64,000 nt of DNA, from positions 479,035-543,034 of the forward strand of contig MNCI01004147.1 of NCBI GenBank assembly GCA_015680685.1. The letters run 5' to 3'. Numbering within the stretch: position 1 is the first letter of the stretch; each line of letters begins with the position of its first letter. Shown here piece by piece: positions 33,466-45,517 of the stretch. The notes under the pieces were generated by a model that had not been told where the DNA came from, ran no database searches, and saw only the letters and a list, made by a program, of their open reading frames with translations. The position numbers and the translations under genes are program-made. Source of the DNA: Gnetum montanum. Its lineage: Eukaryota > Streptophyta > Gnetopsida > Gnetales > Gnetaceae.

Positions 33466-35676
33466 ATTTAACTATTTATGGTCTCTGGTTTATGCTTTGG
33501 ATGACTCTTATTTTATTGGGGTTCATCTCAACTTGTTTTTACAAAACTTTTTGGTCAAGAACTATTTCCTATTAGATCATTAAGTGGCTCTTTTCCTAAT
33601 TGATCTTCAAATTTATGTCTCTACATCTTTTCAGAACTTGCTCTAAATGTTCAACTCTTGCTTGAAATCAAGTCCATAAGTGGAGAAATCATCCATAAAT
33701 ACTTTAACTCTGTTATCAATTTACTTTTGAAAAATACCGAGGTCAAGTCTTTAGAATGTAGCAAGAGCATTGTAAAGATTAAATGGCATTTATCTATTGG
33801 CAAATATTTTCCAAGGACTAGTTAATGTGTTCTTCTCTTTGTTTACTAAAGCAATATAAACTTGATTATATCCATTGTAATCATTTAGAAAACTATAGTA
33901 TTGATGTCCTACTATTGTATCTAAGACTTAGTTAACAAATGGAAAAGGAAAATGGTATTTAAACATTAACACATTTAGTAATCAAAAGTTTATACATATC
34001 CTATACTTATCACCTTTCTTTGAAACAATGACCAATGGATTGTCCCTTCACTATCCACTATTGGATAGATGAATCTTACCTTAAGTAGTTTTTACAATTT
34101 TTGCTTTATCACTTTCTTAAGCTTTGGATTTAACCATAATTTAGGCTGATGGTGTGGCTTGATTGATGCATCTATATAAATGCATTGTTGGAAAATGTGT
34201 GGACATATTCTTGTTATTTCATTGTAAGACCATGCAAACACTATTGATAATTTCTCAAGGAGTTTTTGCTTCTATCGTTTATTAAGATTAACATTGATAA
34301 TTATCAATTTTTCCATTATTAAAAAATGTATATTCCAATGTATTTATTAGTGTTTTTAGTTCTAAGGGTTCTAGTTCAGACTTATCAGGAATTTTTAAGT
34401 TTTTCCATTCTATATATTCTTTTTGTCACAACTTTGTGCATAAATGCTTCCTTCTCAATTATTCCATCTATATATCTCTTAAAATAGATGCTTGTGATTC
34501 ATTCAATTGGTTTCATCCATGTGTCTAACATGGATTCTATCTCATCAATTAGCCAGTGGACATCTTCTTATTTCATTGTTGCTACATACACATAATGTTG
34601 CATGCTAGGATGTTATCTTTTTTTACCATTCATATTTTTTGGACGCAATTGCACCATGTATTGTTATATGTAATGTATCGAGCTCTTTGTCTCTACATGA
34701 CTCCTTTTGATCTTTCTTAAAAATTTCTAAGGATAAATCTTTTATTTCTAATTGAGTATTGATTGTGCTAAGCCATGTCATTTTCATAATCATAGGAAAC
34801 TCTTCTTTATTCTTCCCCACATAAATAACTAAGAAGTTTGCAGCGACTAATGGTAGTCACGACATCCTCTACCTATTAAAGTGGAACAAAAATATGTTGG
34901 TTTGCAAGCTCTAATTTGATGTTACATTTCTTTAATCAAGGTAGATTCCAAACCTTATACATATTTTAGGAAATAAGATTTACCCTCAATCTTAAATCTA
35001 ATAGAGCTTTACATGATGTGTTTCTTGCTATTTAGAGATAGATTAAAAGATTTCATGAATCTATTCATTTTATGAAAAGCACTATTACCTTAATCTAATG
35101 CCTTACTATTTGTGTAAGCATAATAGTCTTAAGATTCTTGTTGAATGGTGAATGAAGCATGGTATTTGCATGAGCACTTGGTGTAATAGAGATAGGATTA
35201 AATGAAGTTCATGTTCTAGTATTTTCTAGACTTTTCCTAAAGAAATGACATTTCTTTAATTTTGATTCATAAGTGCTAGTAATGTCCTCTTGTTGTGTAC
35301 TAACTGCTCTTGTTGCACCTTTTTGTTGTGGTTGTGTTGATAGTTCTCTTTGCATAACTAGTGGTGATACTAGAGATAATGGATTATGAGTTTGGGGAGG
35401 ATGAGGTATAGTTGTATGTGGCATGCAATATGGTGATTTTGCACATGGGGTTGCATGCATATGGTACTTTGCTAGATAGTAGTAAAAAGAAGCACAAATT
35501 GAAGTATTCCCTAGAGATACTAGCTGCTGGATGTAGTAATTGTAAGGATCTAGTTGTTGGTAAGGATACTGTTGTTTTAGTGATGACATCCTTGATGATT
35601 GTGGTTGTTGCCATTGCTAATGATATTGCTCTTGTGATTAAGGGTGATTCCCACCAGGATAGTATTATTATGGAGC
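33466..35676 (-). mobile_element. Element E, fragment 2 (end of gag, protease, RT)
   Basis: Minus-strand remnant of the oldest Athila-like element here. The gag C terminus (QQYPYQQLDPYNYYIQQLVS) is at 35575-35500. The linker to protease ends near 35209. The protease remnant, with ALLDLRLRVNLIS readable near 35010-34970, and pre-RT domain lie at about 35100-34300. RT blocks run from about 34150 to 33466, reading into the left fragment across B. It is interrupted on the right by F. No long open frame remains. Confidence 0.75.
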
Positions 35677-36570
35677 TGATTCACTTCAATTTTCTTTCAT
35701 CTTTCAATTTTCAATAAATCCATATATTAGGAAAGCCAATTTAATATGGTAGAAAATAAGAAAACTAGTTATCCTCAATTAATGTAAGAAGATTCAAAAT
35801 CAATGTTTTCACAACCCACAATAATAGAAATTACTCGTGCAATCAACAACATTGCAGAGCATGAGGTTGTACAACCATACAATAGTTGTTCTCAATGCAA
35901 GGCACAATTGAATGAGATCTCATCCATAAGCACAAAACTAAGATTAAAACACATAATGCATATAAGATACACAAGACCAAACACATACATAATTAATCTT
36001 AGAGTTGCATACACATTTGTGTACTTTAACAATGTCCTTCCATGTCAATCTCAATCTCTTCATGCCTCTCATATCATCTCTCATACATGAAACAACAACA
36101 ATATTTATTAAAAATTAATGACAAGAAACTTAGAAATTTTCCTTAAGCTAAGCTTGAAAATTCCTAGTTGTTTCTATCTTTTTTCTCATATTATCTTGGT
36201 TGTTTTATAGCTTGGATAGATGTCTTCTATCAATATTCGAAATTTGGGTAAGATGTATATGGGTAGCGTGAGACATCTTCTCCAAGTTTGGGATGTCTCC
36301 TACAAGTTGGGATGTCTCCCCTAAGATGTTTTTGAGTAGGATTAGACATCTCCCAATCATCCATGACATCTTATTTACATGTGGGACATCTCCTATAGTA
36401 AGCCAGCTCTTAGTAGAGACGTCTCCTAGACATGTGGAATGTTTCCTGTCAGCTCGGATTTCTCAGCCAAGACATCTCTTTGATCTCTAAGTCATATTCA
36501 CAACATCTAAAACCTACAAAAACCACTTGTAGGAAAGAAAAAGAGGATTGGAAGTGGTGTCCCTACACTA
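35677..36570 (-). repeat. Element F 3' LTR
   Basis: 894 bp, TGATTCACTTCAATTTTC...CCCTACACTA in + orientation. It contains about ten copies of GATGTCTCC/GACATCTCC-like words at 36265-36480. Confidence 0.88.
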
Positions 36571-36588
36571 ATTCTCATTCCTTTCAAC
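36571..36588 (-). other. Element F polypurine tract
   Basis: Element-sense TTGAAAGGAATGAGAAT directly precedes the LTR start TAGTGTAGGG. A second purine run (AGTGGGGGATC) lies 55 bp further upstream and is less likely. Confidence 0.6.
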
Positions 36589-37488
36589 AAGTGAACTTAT
36601 GTGAACAAGGAAGTAGGGGTAGAAGTGATCCCCCACTCAACAAGTTTGTTCTCATGAACTCATACAAGATCATCAATGAATTAATCCTTCAATGAATCAA
36701 GTACTCATACCTCTTCACTCTCTAAGTGCTAGAAGCTTCCCTTCTCTTAACTACAATTACCATCCTCTCTATTAAAGGCTTGAACTTATCAATAACTCCT
36801 TTCAACTCATCAATGTTTCCGTGTATGGTTTCATCATCAATCGGTCCACGATAATGTACAAAATTTGAAACATTAAACACAAAAGACATATCAACATTAT
36901 TTTGTAGGTTAATTTCAAAATCATTATCATTAATTTTAGAATTTATTCTAAAAGGATCCATCTTCTTAGCTTTCAACTCGGAGAAGTTGATACCTCTTAA
37001 TCTTTTCTTCATTAAGTGCAACAAAACTAGATCACTAACAACAAAGTTAGACTTCTACTTGATCTCATTCCTCTTGAGAACTCTCTCATCAACCTTTTTC
37101 TCAAAGTTTACCTTCACATATACATGAAGATCCCTCATCTCTTGTACAAAATTAGCAATAAGTTGAGCTTCTCCCTTAAAGCTTCTCATATTGTCCATCA
37201 TCTTTAAACAAAAACCATAATTCATTTCAAACAAGCTCTTTCCAATAGCAACATGAAAAACATTATTATAAGAAATTTTAGCATGACAGTAAACTTTTCC
37301 ATTAATTGGGTTTTCCATTACATAAACATCTCAAAATATTTAATAAATATTTATTCACCACTTCAATTTGACCTTTAAATTGGGGATGATATGCACTAAA
37401 AAAATTTAACTTTATCCCTAAATTTTTCCAAAGGGATCTCCAAAAATAACTAGTAAACTTGGAGTCTTTATCACTAGCAATATTCAAA

Positions 37489-37547
37489 GGAATTCCATGC
37501 AACTTCATAACATGCTAGAAAAATAAATTTGTAACATGAGAAGCATC
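37489..37547. repeat. Inverted repeat arm 1 (integrase segment of F)
   Basis: 59 bp from GGAATTCCATGC to AGAAGCATC; its near-exact reverse complement is at 38020-38078, with a few base differences. Confidence 0.85.
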
Positions 37548-37666
37548 ACTTGCCTTTTTTCATGGAATGAAGTTTGCCATCTTAGAGAACTTGTTCACTA
37601 CACAAAGATAACATCATTTCCACTTTTGGGCTTTAGAATACCACTCACAAAATCCATTAACACACT

Positions 37667-38004
37667 TTTTCATGGACCCCTGGGAATTGGCAAAGGCATA
37701 TAATATCCATCCACTCCTTTACCTCATTTGAATATTCGACATTTCAAACACTCCCTCATAAATTTGGAAAATTCCAATGCCATTCTAGGCTAAAAATAGT
37801 GCTTACTCATAAGCTCAAATGTTTTATCCCTATTCATATATACCTATCATATCATTGTAATGCTTTTTAACTAAAGTTTTCTTTTGAAAATCATAATTAT
37901 AAATACTTAGCTTCCCATTCTTGAACAATGATTTATCTTGAATATGATAGTCTCTCCATTGGTCTATACTACTCAACAATGGTTCCTTAATGCTTCTAAT
38001 TCCA
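37667..38004. repeat. Duplicated segment copy 1 in element F
   Basis: Begins CACACTTTTTCATGGACCCC and aligns in the same orientation with 38085-38440. The shared blocks include GGCATATAATATCCATCCAC / GCCATATAATGTCCATCCAC and GTTTTATCCCTATYCATAT. Confidence 0.8.
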
Positions 38005-38019
38005 TGCAAAAAGGTGACC

Positions 38020-38078
38020 GATGCTTCTCATGTTGCAAATTTGTTTTTCCAACATGTTGTGAAGTTGCATGGAATTCC
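38020..38078. repeat. Inverted repeat arm 2 (integrase segment copied in reverse)
   Basis: Reverse complement of 37489-37547, lying exactly between the two direct copies 37667-38004 and 38085-38440. Confidence 0.85.
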
Positions 38079-38084
38079 ATTAAC

Positions 38085-38440
38085 ACACTTTCCCATGGAC
38101 CCTTGGAAGTTTGCAAAGCCATATAATGTCCATCCACTCCTTCACCTCCTTTAAATTTCTAACACGTCGAACACTCCTTCATAAATTTAGAAACTTTCAA
38201 TGTCATTCCAAGCCAAAATTAGGGCCTACCCATATGTTCCAATGTTTTATCCCTATCCATATGACCTTCCATGCCATTGTAATTGTTTTCAATCAAAATT
38301 TTCTTTTGAAAATCAAAATTTTCTTTTGAAAATCAAAATTAGAAATACATACCTTTCTATTCTTGAATAATAGTTCATCTTGAATATGATTGTTGCTTCA
38401 TTGGTCTATCCTACTTAACAATGGCTCCTTGAGGCTTCTC
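38085..38440. repeat. Duplicated segment copy 2 in element F
   Basis: Direct, diverged copy of 37667-38004. It also contains a local triplication of TTTTCTTTTGAAAATCAAAA (about 38297-38340), present once in copy 1. Confidence 0.8.
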
Positions 38441-40599
38441 CAAACTTATCCAAAATTGCAATCATGCTCATACAATTCAGTAAAATCACCATACCTTCCA
38501 CATGAGGCATACTAAAATTCACCACATGCATCCAAGGCAATGCATCAACCATCACATTAGCTTTTCCACTTTCGTGCTTGAGCACAAAACTGAACTATTG
38601 TACCTTTGCAACCCACTTCATTTGTTTATTCAACTTCTTTTGAGAGTTTAGAAACTAAAGTGCTTTGTGGTCCATCATTAAGATGATCTCCTTGGACAAC
38701 AAGTAATGCCCCCAATGCTTGATAGCTTGGAGTATAGTGTACAACTTCTTCTCATATATGTTATATTCATACCATGACTCATTCAACTTTTTTGAAAAGA
38801 AAGCAACATGCCTACCTTCTTGTAAAACTACCCCTCCAATGGCAAGTCCAGTTACATCCACCTACATCTAAAAATGATTCTAAAAATATAGAATTTCTAG
38901 CATTAGTTCACTAGATATTTTTTCTTTTAATAAATCAAAGCTCTTTTGGGTTTCATCAACCCACATGAAATATTTATTCTTCTTTAGAAAAGTGAACATA
39001 GGTCAAGAAATACCACTAAAATGTTTTATGAACCTCCAATAAAAACCTCCCAAAGCAAGCAATGATTTTCCCTTCCTAACATTTTTAGGACTTAGCTAAA
39101 GTCTAATAGCCCTCACCTTGGTAGCTTTTATTTAAATTTGATATTTAGAAATCAAATGCCCCAAGTATATGATCTCCCTCATGAAGAATTAATTTTTCTT
39201 CACATTGATCACTAAATGTTTCTCCTCTAATCTAAGACACATTCTCACTAAGTGATCCAAGTACTCATCCTTATTAGAGTTGTACACCAAAATATCATCA
39301 AATAATACAATATAATACTTACCAATCAAGTATTTGAGTACATCATGCATTAACCTCATGAATGTAGCAAGTGCATTTGTGAGCCTAAATGACATCACCA
39401 ACCACTCAAACAATCCATCCAGTGTTTTGAAATCTATCTTCCATTCATCACCAGGCTTAATTCGAATTTGATGGTATCCACTCTTTAAATTAATTTTTCT
39501 AGAGACCGTTGCATTGGTAAGCACATCAAAGATATCATCCATTCTTGGAATAGGAAACTTGTACCTCACTATTATCTTATTCGCTGCTCTAAAATCAATG
39601 CACATCCTCCATTCATCATGACCCTTCTTTGGCACAAGCACTACTATAACTGCATAAGGTGAAATGCATTCCTTCACAAAGCCATTTACATGTAACTTCT
39701 CTACTTGCCTTTGTAATTCTGCCCATTGATTCGGTGCCATCTGATATGCTCTCTCATTTGGAATGGTAGCACTAGGGAAGAAATTAATTTGGTGTTGTAC
39801 ATTCCTCATTGGCGATAATCCATCCAATTCCTTCAAGAATACCTTTAAAAATTTTTCATTTAAGCCTAACACACCTATTGAAAGTTCTACCTACACATCA
39901 CTAGAAGCAACAGCTGATACAACAAAAAACCCAAAACTAGTTTCATCATGTTCCTTAATGTATCCCTTCTCTCATAGAAGGGTCAAGGAAGCATTAAGTG
40001 AGCTTTGTTGCCTCACTTGTTCAACCGTCATGGGAATCAACTGATGGATTTCATCAGGTCTAGCTACACTTCATATATTTCTTGCTCCATTAAATTTAGC
40101 ACCATTGTCAAAATTCCAAGGTCTCTTAAGAATTACAATAGCACAATTAATTAGAAGTACATTAAATTTCATAACATCGTGAAAATTTTTAATTTTAAAT
40201 TTCAAAACACATTACTCTCTTACATCTTCAGAGAAATCTCTTAACAACCAATGTACCTTGTAGGGTCTATGATAAGGATTTGTCATGAAACCTAATTTAG
40301 CAACTATCCTAAATGAAATAACATTTTTTTGGGCTTCCCCATCAATCAAAATATGAATTGATTTCCTACTAAGTAAACATCTAGTCCCAATATAAAATAA
40401 CAATTTTATAGTAGAATGGTCTCCTCTATTCACATTTCCCATGAATGTATAAGAATTTAATTTAGAAACTTCCTTAATCTTGGGAGCACTAAGATTACCT
40501 CTTTGAAGAGCTTGGCTAAATATCTCCTTTACTTCCATGCTTTGCACATCCTTGCCCTTAGTTGCCTTGAGAAGTGGACATTTCCATTGCTTCATGTCC

Positions 40600-41701
40600 T
40601 CATTCTCTACATTTAAAGCATTAAATCTTTGATGAGTTGCCACCATGACATTTGTCTTCCTTGCCTTGGTCCTTCTTGGCTTTGCCCTTATCATCATCCT
40701 TCTCTATCTTCTTATCATGGTTTCCATCTTTGACTTCAGATTTGGACTTGGATCCCTTCTCTAATTTGGATCCCTTATCCTTTCTATTTGAGGCTTGTTT
40801 ACTCCTATTTCCAAATCCACTGAGTTTGTTTTCCACCTTGAGTGCCAAATCATAAGCCTCATCAAGATTTTGTGACTCATAGAATGGCAACTTCTACTAA
40901 TACGTCATTTTGAGATCTCCAAGAATGATTGAAGCATGTTCATACTCTTTCTAATTTACCTTAGCTTGATGGAATACTTATTAACATCTTTGTCACCTTG
41001 CCTTAGAAATTTCAACTTCATGATCATCTCTTGCCTTTGCTAAGACTATTCAAATTTTCTTCTCAACATGTATTTTATTAGATTCCAATCTCTAATAGTT
41101 TGTCCATTTTGTCTTCCATAACTTTAGGACTCCTTTTTCCATAAATTAGAAGTCATACTTTCTAATCTAGATTCAGTAATCGATACCCTCAATTGATTTG
41201 GTACCTATTTCAACTTAAAATGCTTGTCAAGTTCCTTTAGCCAAATTGCAAATGCATTGGTGCCATCTACACCATTGAAAATCTTTAGTTATACATATGA
41301 AAGTCTAGTAGCATTTCTAAACACTCTAGAAAGCCTTGCTTCATCTTCCTCATTGAGCTTATCATGTAAAGAAGTTGATACTGGTGATGAAAATCTTATA
41401 GCTTAAACCTAAGTATTTCGATTCCCTCCCACTAGAATCTTTGGCTGATGGATTCCTACACTTCCATAGTTGAATTCTTCTTCCTCACCATCTACTTCTC
41501 CTTCATAGGTTGATAAACTTCTTTATCACCATTCAAACATAAATTATCATTATCTTCATGAGTTCGAATATGGCTAGGACCAACATTCCTATCTACCTTA
41601 GCACTAATATCATCTAGTTGAATAACCATTAGTTGAAAGGAAAATTTCATGCTCTCAATGTCTCTATTCTAGACTTGAACCTATTTCTTCTTAGGCATCA
41701 T
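40600..41701 (-). pseudogene. gag: Element F gag, decayed
   Basis: Start taken at 41701 (MMPKKK), about 90 bp after the LTR. The C-terminal Lys/Asp/Ser-rich segment (40890-40640, FGNRSKQASNRKDKGSKLEK) precedes a zinc knuckle at about 40620-40575 that reads CFKCRE*GHEAMEM. This is CX2CX4HX4C with a TGA inside and the last Cys lost. Middle part (41400-40900) is broken by stops. Confidence 0.7.
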
Positions 41702-41764
41702 CTTAATTTGATAAAAATATGCTATTAAATTCCAAGTAACAATCAACCTAAATGGCTCTAATAC

Positions 41765-41794
41765 TAATACCTCTGATACTAATACCACTATAAT
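41765..41794 (-). other. Element F primer-binding site region (initiator Met tRNA type)
   Basis: Element-sense ATTATAGTGGTATTAGTATC then AGAGG follows the 5' LTR directly. The usual plant site is TGGTATCAGAGC; here a small duplication (TATTAGTATC) appears to split it. Confidence 0.6.
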
Positions 41795-42677
41795 TGGTTC
41801 ACTCTAATTTTCTTTAACCTTTCAATTCCCACTAAATTCAAATATTATGAAAGATAAGTCAATATATTAGATAATAAGAAATCTAGCTATTTTTAATTAA
41901 TGTAAGAAGATTAAAAATTAGTGTTTCCATAACCCACAATAATAGAAATTACTCACACACTCAACAACATTGCAGAGCATGAGGCTCTACAACCACATGA
42001 TAATTGTCCTTAATGCAAGGCACAACCAAATGAGATCTCTACCACACAAATGAGACTGAGATCTAAACACATAATGCACAAAAGAGACATAAGGTGAAAC
42101 ACATACACAATTGACCTTAGAGCTGCATACACACTCATGCACTATCACAATGTGCTCTCATGCCAATCTCAATATCATCATTCCTCTCATCTCATCTCTT
42201 ATACATGAAACAACAAAAATATTTATTGAATATTAATGATAAGAAATCTAGAAACATTTTCTCAAGCTCAACTTAAAGATTCCTAGTTGTATCTATCTTT
42301 TTTCATCTTGTCTCATTTGTCTTCTAACTTGGAACTATTAATTCACAAGATTCCTCAACTATATGGGTCATCTTTAGTCTTAGATAAATGTCTTTTATCA
42401 ATACCCATCATTCAAGTGAGACACCTCTAGGAAGTGTGAGATGTCTCCTAAAAGTTGGGATGTCTCCCCTAATATGTCTTCCAATCAGCTGAGACATCTC
42501 TTCCACATGTGGAATGTCTTTTGTAGTAGGCTAGCGCTCAATAAAGTTGTCTCTTAGACATATGGGAGTCTCCTACTAGCTCCTAGTTCTTGACCAAGAC
42601 ATCTTCACAGTGTTCAAAATCTACAAAAACCACTTGTAAGAAAGAAAAAAAGAATTAAAAGAGGTGTCCCTATACCA
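41795..42677 (-). repeat. Element F 5' LTR
   Basis: 883 bp, TGGTTCACTCTAATTTTC...CCCTATACCA in + orientation, collinear with 35677-36570. It carries the same GATGTCTCC/GACATCTC word array at about 42420-42560. Confidence 0.88.
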
Positions 42678-44530
42678 TGTTGTTGATAAGGTTATCTGAA
42701 GTTACCTTGTGGATAAGGTAATCTTCTAGGCTTCTACTTTTTGACAAACCTTAGATTTAGTACATATGCTCTAGATTCTAATAAATAGGCCATGACATAA
42801 CAACATCCTTTGGGATGTTCATATTGGGTACACTTCGCATCCATTCTCTTCTTTAGAGCTTGAATGCGTAACATCTTTTAGAATGGTAACTTTTTCTTTG
42901 TTTTTTTCTTTGTCACATCCATTATCCATATACTTCTTATTATCTTTACTTCTAGAGAATGCTTGCCCTATCTTCTATTCTACTATCTTTAATGTAACTG
43001 AAAATTTTTCATCCATTGAGTCTCACATCTTTTCAACTTTGGTTGCAATGTCATTAATGGATTTCTAGAGTGGTTTCCTTTGAATAGCATCTTTCATGGA
43101 CTCATCTCCTTATGTTTCACAGATTCTCATCTCACCTCCTAAGGGAAGGATCTCTATTATTCTTTTGCTAACTCTATCTTCTTTAACTCATCTTATTTAT
43201 TCACAACTTGATTTAATAGCCTTTGTATGTGATGGGTTGTTATTTTTGATAATATTCATTGGGCACATACACTAAGAATCTTTGTTATCTTATTTTTTTA
43301 AATAATCAATTATGTGGCTTAGCTACTTCCTACGAAAAAATCCATTTCCTAGGCATTTATATACGAGTAAATAATATTTGTCCATGGCTGATTCATGGAT
43401 CCCTTACTTCCATTCTTGGATTTTCTTTCTTAAGTTTGACACTCTCAAGTAGATTTGGTATTTATCATTGAACAATTATAACATCGTGCTCCATCTTTGT
43501 ATTGATTCTGATTCCAATGATCTATACTAGCTCTCTGCTTCTTTAATGAGGATTCTCAAAAACAACTTTAATTTCTACCAATCATTCTTAATATTTTATA
43601 AGGCATAAACATTGTGAAAGGCTTGAATGTAATGTTGTGAATTTGCATTATATCCTCCAAATTTTGGAATGTGGTTCATATTAGTTCATTTGATATGAGT
43701 ATTCCTTTGATGCATCGTAGAAATGTACATAACTTCTTTGATATTAGTTATGCTTTTGGTGGCTAACAGGGGTTCATAATAGTTTTTGGGCTTGTTATAG
43801 CTATTGTAGTAGTAACCCCTTCAATGATCTTCACTGTCTCTTCTTATATGCCTTTATTCTCTATCTCTCTATTCTTCTTCATCAAGATATCTTTCTCATA
43901 TTGGTCATTCACTATGATTCCTTTTTCTCTCTCTATCATGGTCTCATTGCAAAGTCCTTTCTATATGCCTTCATTTATCTTTATTAGAACTAGTTGATGA
44001 ATGTGATGTGAATGATAAAGAAATTAAATAGTTGTATCAACTTACTGTTCTTCTTTGACCCCTTGATTTATATCTTTTGGATCCACTTAAGGTCCTAGGC
44101 CTTGAGTCCCTCCTTGTTCTAAGATCTACCTCATCCTATCTAGGGGTTTCTACTAAGGTAGAATATAGTTGTTGTTGCACCAAATCTTTAATGTGTAAAA
44201 TAGGTGGTTGAGAATTAGATTGATAATGATGGTGAGACTTTTAAACTTGATATTCACTATCTTCTTTTTCTATAGGTAATATCATCTAAGAAATGCACAT
44301 GCCATTTTCTTGTTCATATCTTACTTTCATTATTGCATCTCTTAAAGTTTAAGCTTTAGTTAACTACTATGGCCTTATCATATTTCAGTGATTTGGTAGC
44401 CTCCATGAGCACAACCAATACCATTTCAAAGTAGTGTTGCTTAAAACATCGATGGTGTAGAATAATATAGGGGAAAGACAATATTACGTTATAAGTCTCT
44501 CCATTTAAATTGTTCATCTTGATGAAAAAG
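42678..44530 (-). mobile_element. Element E, fragment 1 (gag)
   Basis: Minus-strand gag of element E, cut by D on the right and F on the left. Readable blocks: FFHQDEQFKWRDL (about 44520-44480), an Arg/Asp/Glu/His-rich stretch (about 43950-43800, including RERKRNHSE and RDREXRHIRRDSEDH), the capsid-like start IPKFGGYNANSQHYIQAFH-like (about 43690-43600), and the knuckle region CTQYEHPKGCC (about 42840-42805), where one frame slip removes the first CX2C spacing. Inactive. Confidence 0.72.
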
Positions 44531-45367
44531 TGATGAATCACTCAATGGACATTAATCGGCATGCATCAATGCAACTTTGTCAACACATCAATAGATGTAT
44601 CAACAAAAATCCATTGACACAGTGTCTATCTTTGCCTCTATAAATGTGTGCACCCACTACATTTATGGCAAGTTAAGTCCATAGCATAGCCGAAGTCTTT
44701 CAGCTTTCTTAACCCAACGTTAAAATATTGTCTAAGTACTTGCAGTAGGATTTTAAGGATTGTACATGGACATATTGATGTGACCAACAATAAAGATGAG
44801 ATTCTTGACATTCCTTGTAGCACTTAGGATAGATTAATGTTTTCTTTTGTACACTTTATTACTTATGCATTTTTACATTAATGTCTTTGATTAACTAATT
44901 CTTTTAATAACAACATCTAAGTACAACCACTTCAAACATACTGCTTAACACTTGGTAATCCCAATAGTGGCTATTTGGTATGCCCAGTAATAGGCACTTG
45001 GTAACCCAATAGCGTTAGAGCAAGTTTAGGATGTGAACAGAAAGTGGGCTCAGATGTTTATGTTAGGATAACTAGATTAAGGCACTAGATAGTTAAATAG
45101 TTAATCATTAATTAATTCTCTTACTTTACACTTAGATTAAATAAAATATAAATATAAATATAAATATAAATCATGTGCCTTAACTTACACTTGATCATAC
45201 AATTGCACTTACACAAGTAAAGCCAAGAAGACAATGATCAGGTCTCGAAGTCACTACTTTTTTCCATCAATGCATTTAGGAACTAAAGTCCATGGAATTT
45301 GACTAGATCGCTAGTGTAATGCTCATGGTTCGTATGGTTGGGCATAGGAACTACTTGTTGCTCATCA
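44531..45367 (+). repeat. Element D 5' LTR
   Basis: 837 bp, TGATGAATCACTC...TTGCTCATCA. TATA box CTCTATAAATGTG at 44636-44648, about 105 bp from the start. U3 words such as GCATCAATGCAAC and GTCAACACATCAAT precede it. An (ATAAAT)n run lies at about 45138-45169. Its 3' LTR is outside the window. Confidence 0.88.
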
Positions 45368-45368
45368 T

Positions 45369-45386
45369 TGGTGCTGTTGTTGGGGA
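45369..45386 (+). other. Element D primer-binding site (tRNA-Asp type)
   Basis: TGGTGCTGTTGTTGGGGA directly follows the LTR. It equals the tRNA-Asp complement except for three C-to-T changes. Confidence 0.88.
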
Positions 45387-45517
45387 TTTTAGTTAGCTCA
45401 GTGTGCTACATAGGAAAGGTAGTGAAAATATCTAATGATGTTGTAAAGGGAACTAACACAAAACCATTAAGATAAATACTAATAACAAATGCACACTATA
45501 TTTGAAAAATCACTAAT

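Larger units (their letters stand above)
36722..40600 (-). pseudogene. pol: Element F pol: PR, RT, RNase H, INT with chromovirus-type C terminus
   Basis: Protease region 40420-40290: SRKSIHILIDGEAQKNVISF and RIVAKLGF, matching the I-D-S/G-G-S...NV-S pattern of CRM-type proteases. RT is largely open at 39872-39189: AYQMAPNQWAELQRQVEKL, VPKKGHDEWRMCIDFRAANK, YKFPIPRMDDIFDVL, and the active site YIVLFDDILVY with both Asp present. RNase H is at 38861-38655 (DVTGLAIGGVVLQEGRHVAF, then KKLYTILQAIKHW and MMDHKAL). Integrase core at 37508-37302 has SDKDSKFTSYFWRSLWKNLG and AYHPQFKGQIEVVNKYL. The C-terminal part (37024-36722) has KINDNDFEINLQNN and FNVSNFVHYRG, typical of chromovirus polyproteins. A duplication and an inverted integrase piece break the RNase H-INT interval. 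Stops and frameshifts make it inactive. Confidence 0.85.
35677..42677 (-). mobile_element. Element F, Ty3/gypsy chromovirus (CRM-like)
   Basis: 7.0 kb, minus strand, with two LTRs (TGGT...ACCA ends), an iMet-type PBS region, gag, PR, RT, RNase H, INT and a C terminus of chromovirus type. It is inserted at the end of gag of element E: E sequence flanking it at 35676 and 42678 joins when compared with C 58230-58290. A clear target duplication is not seen (GGAGC left, TGTTG right). Polyprotein order and PBS type differ from the Athila-like elements around it. Confidence 0.88.

Noticed and set aside
37667-38440. CRISPR-like or satellite array
   Set aside because: Only two diverged direct copies and one inverted segment; no regular spacers.
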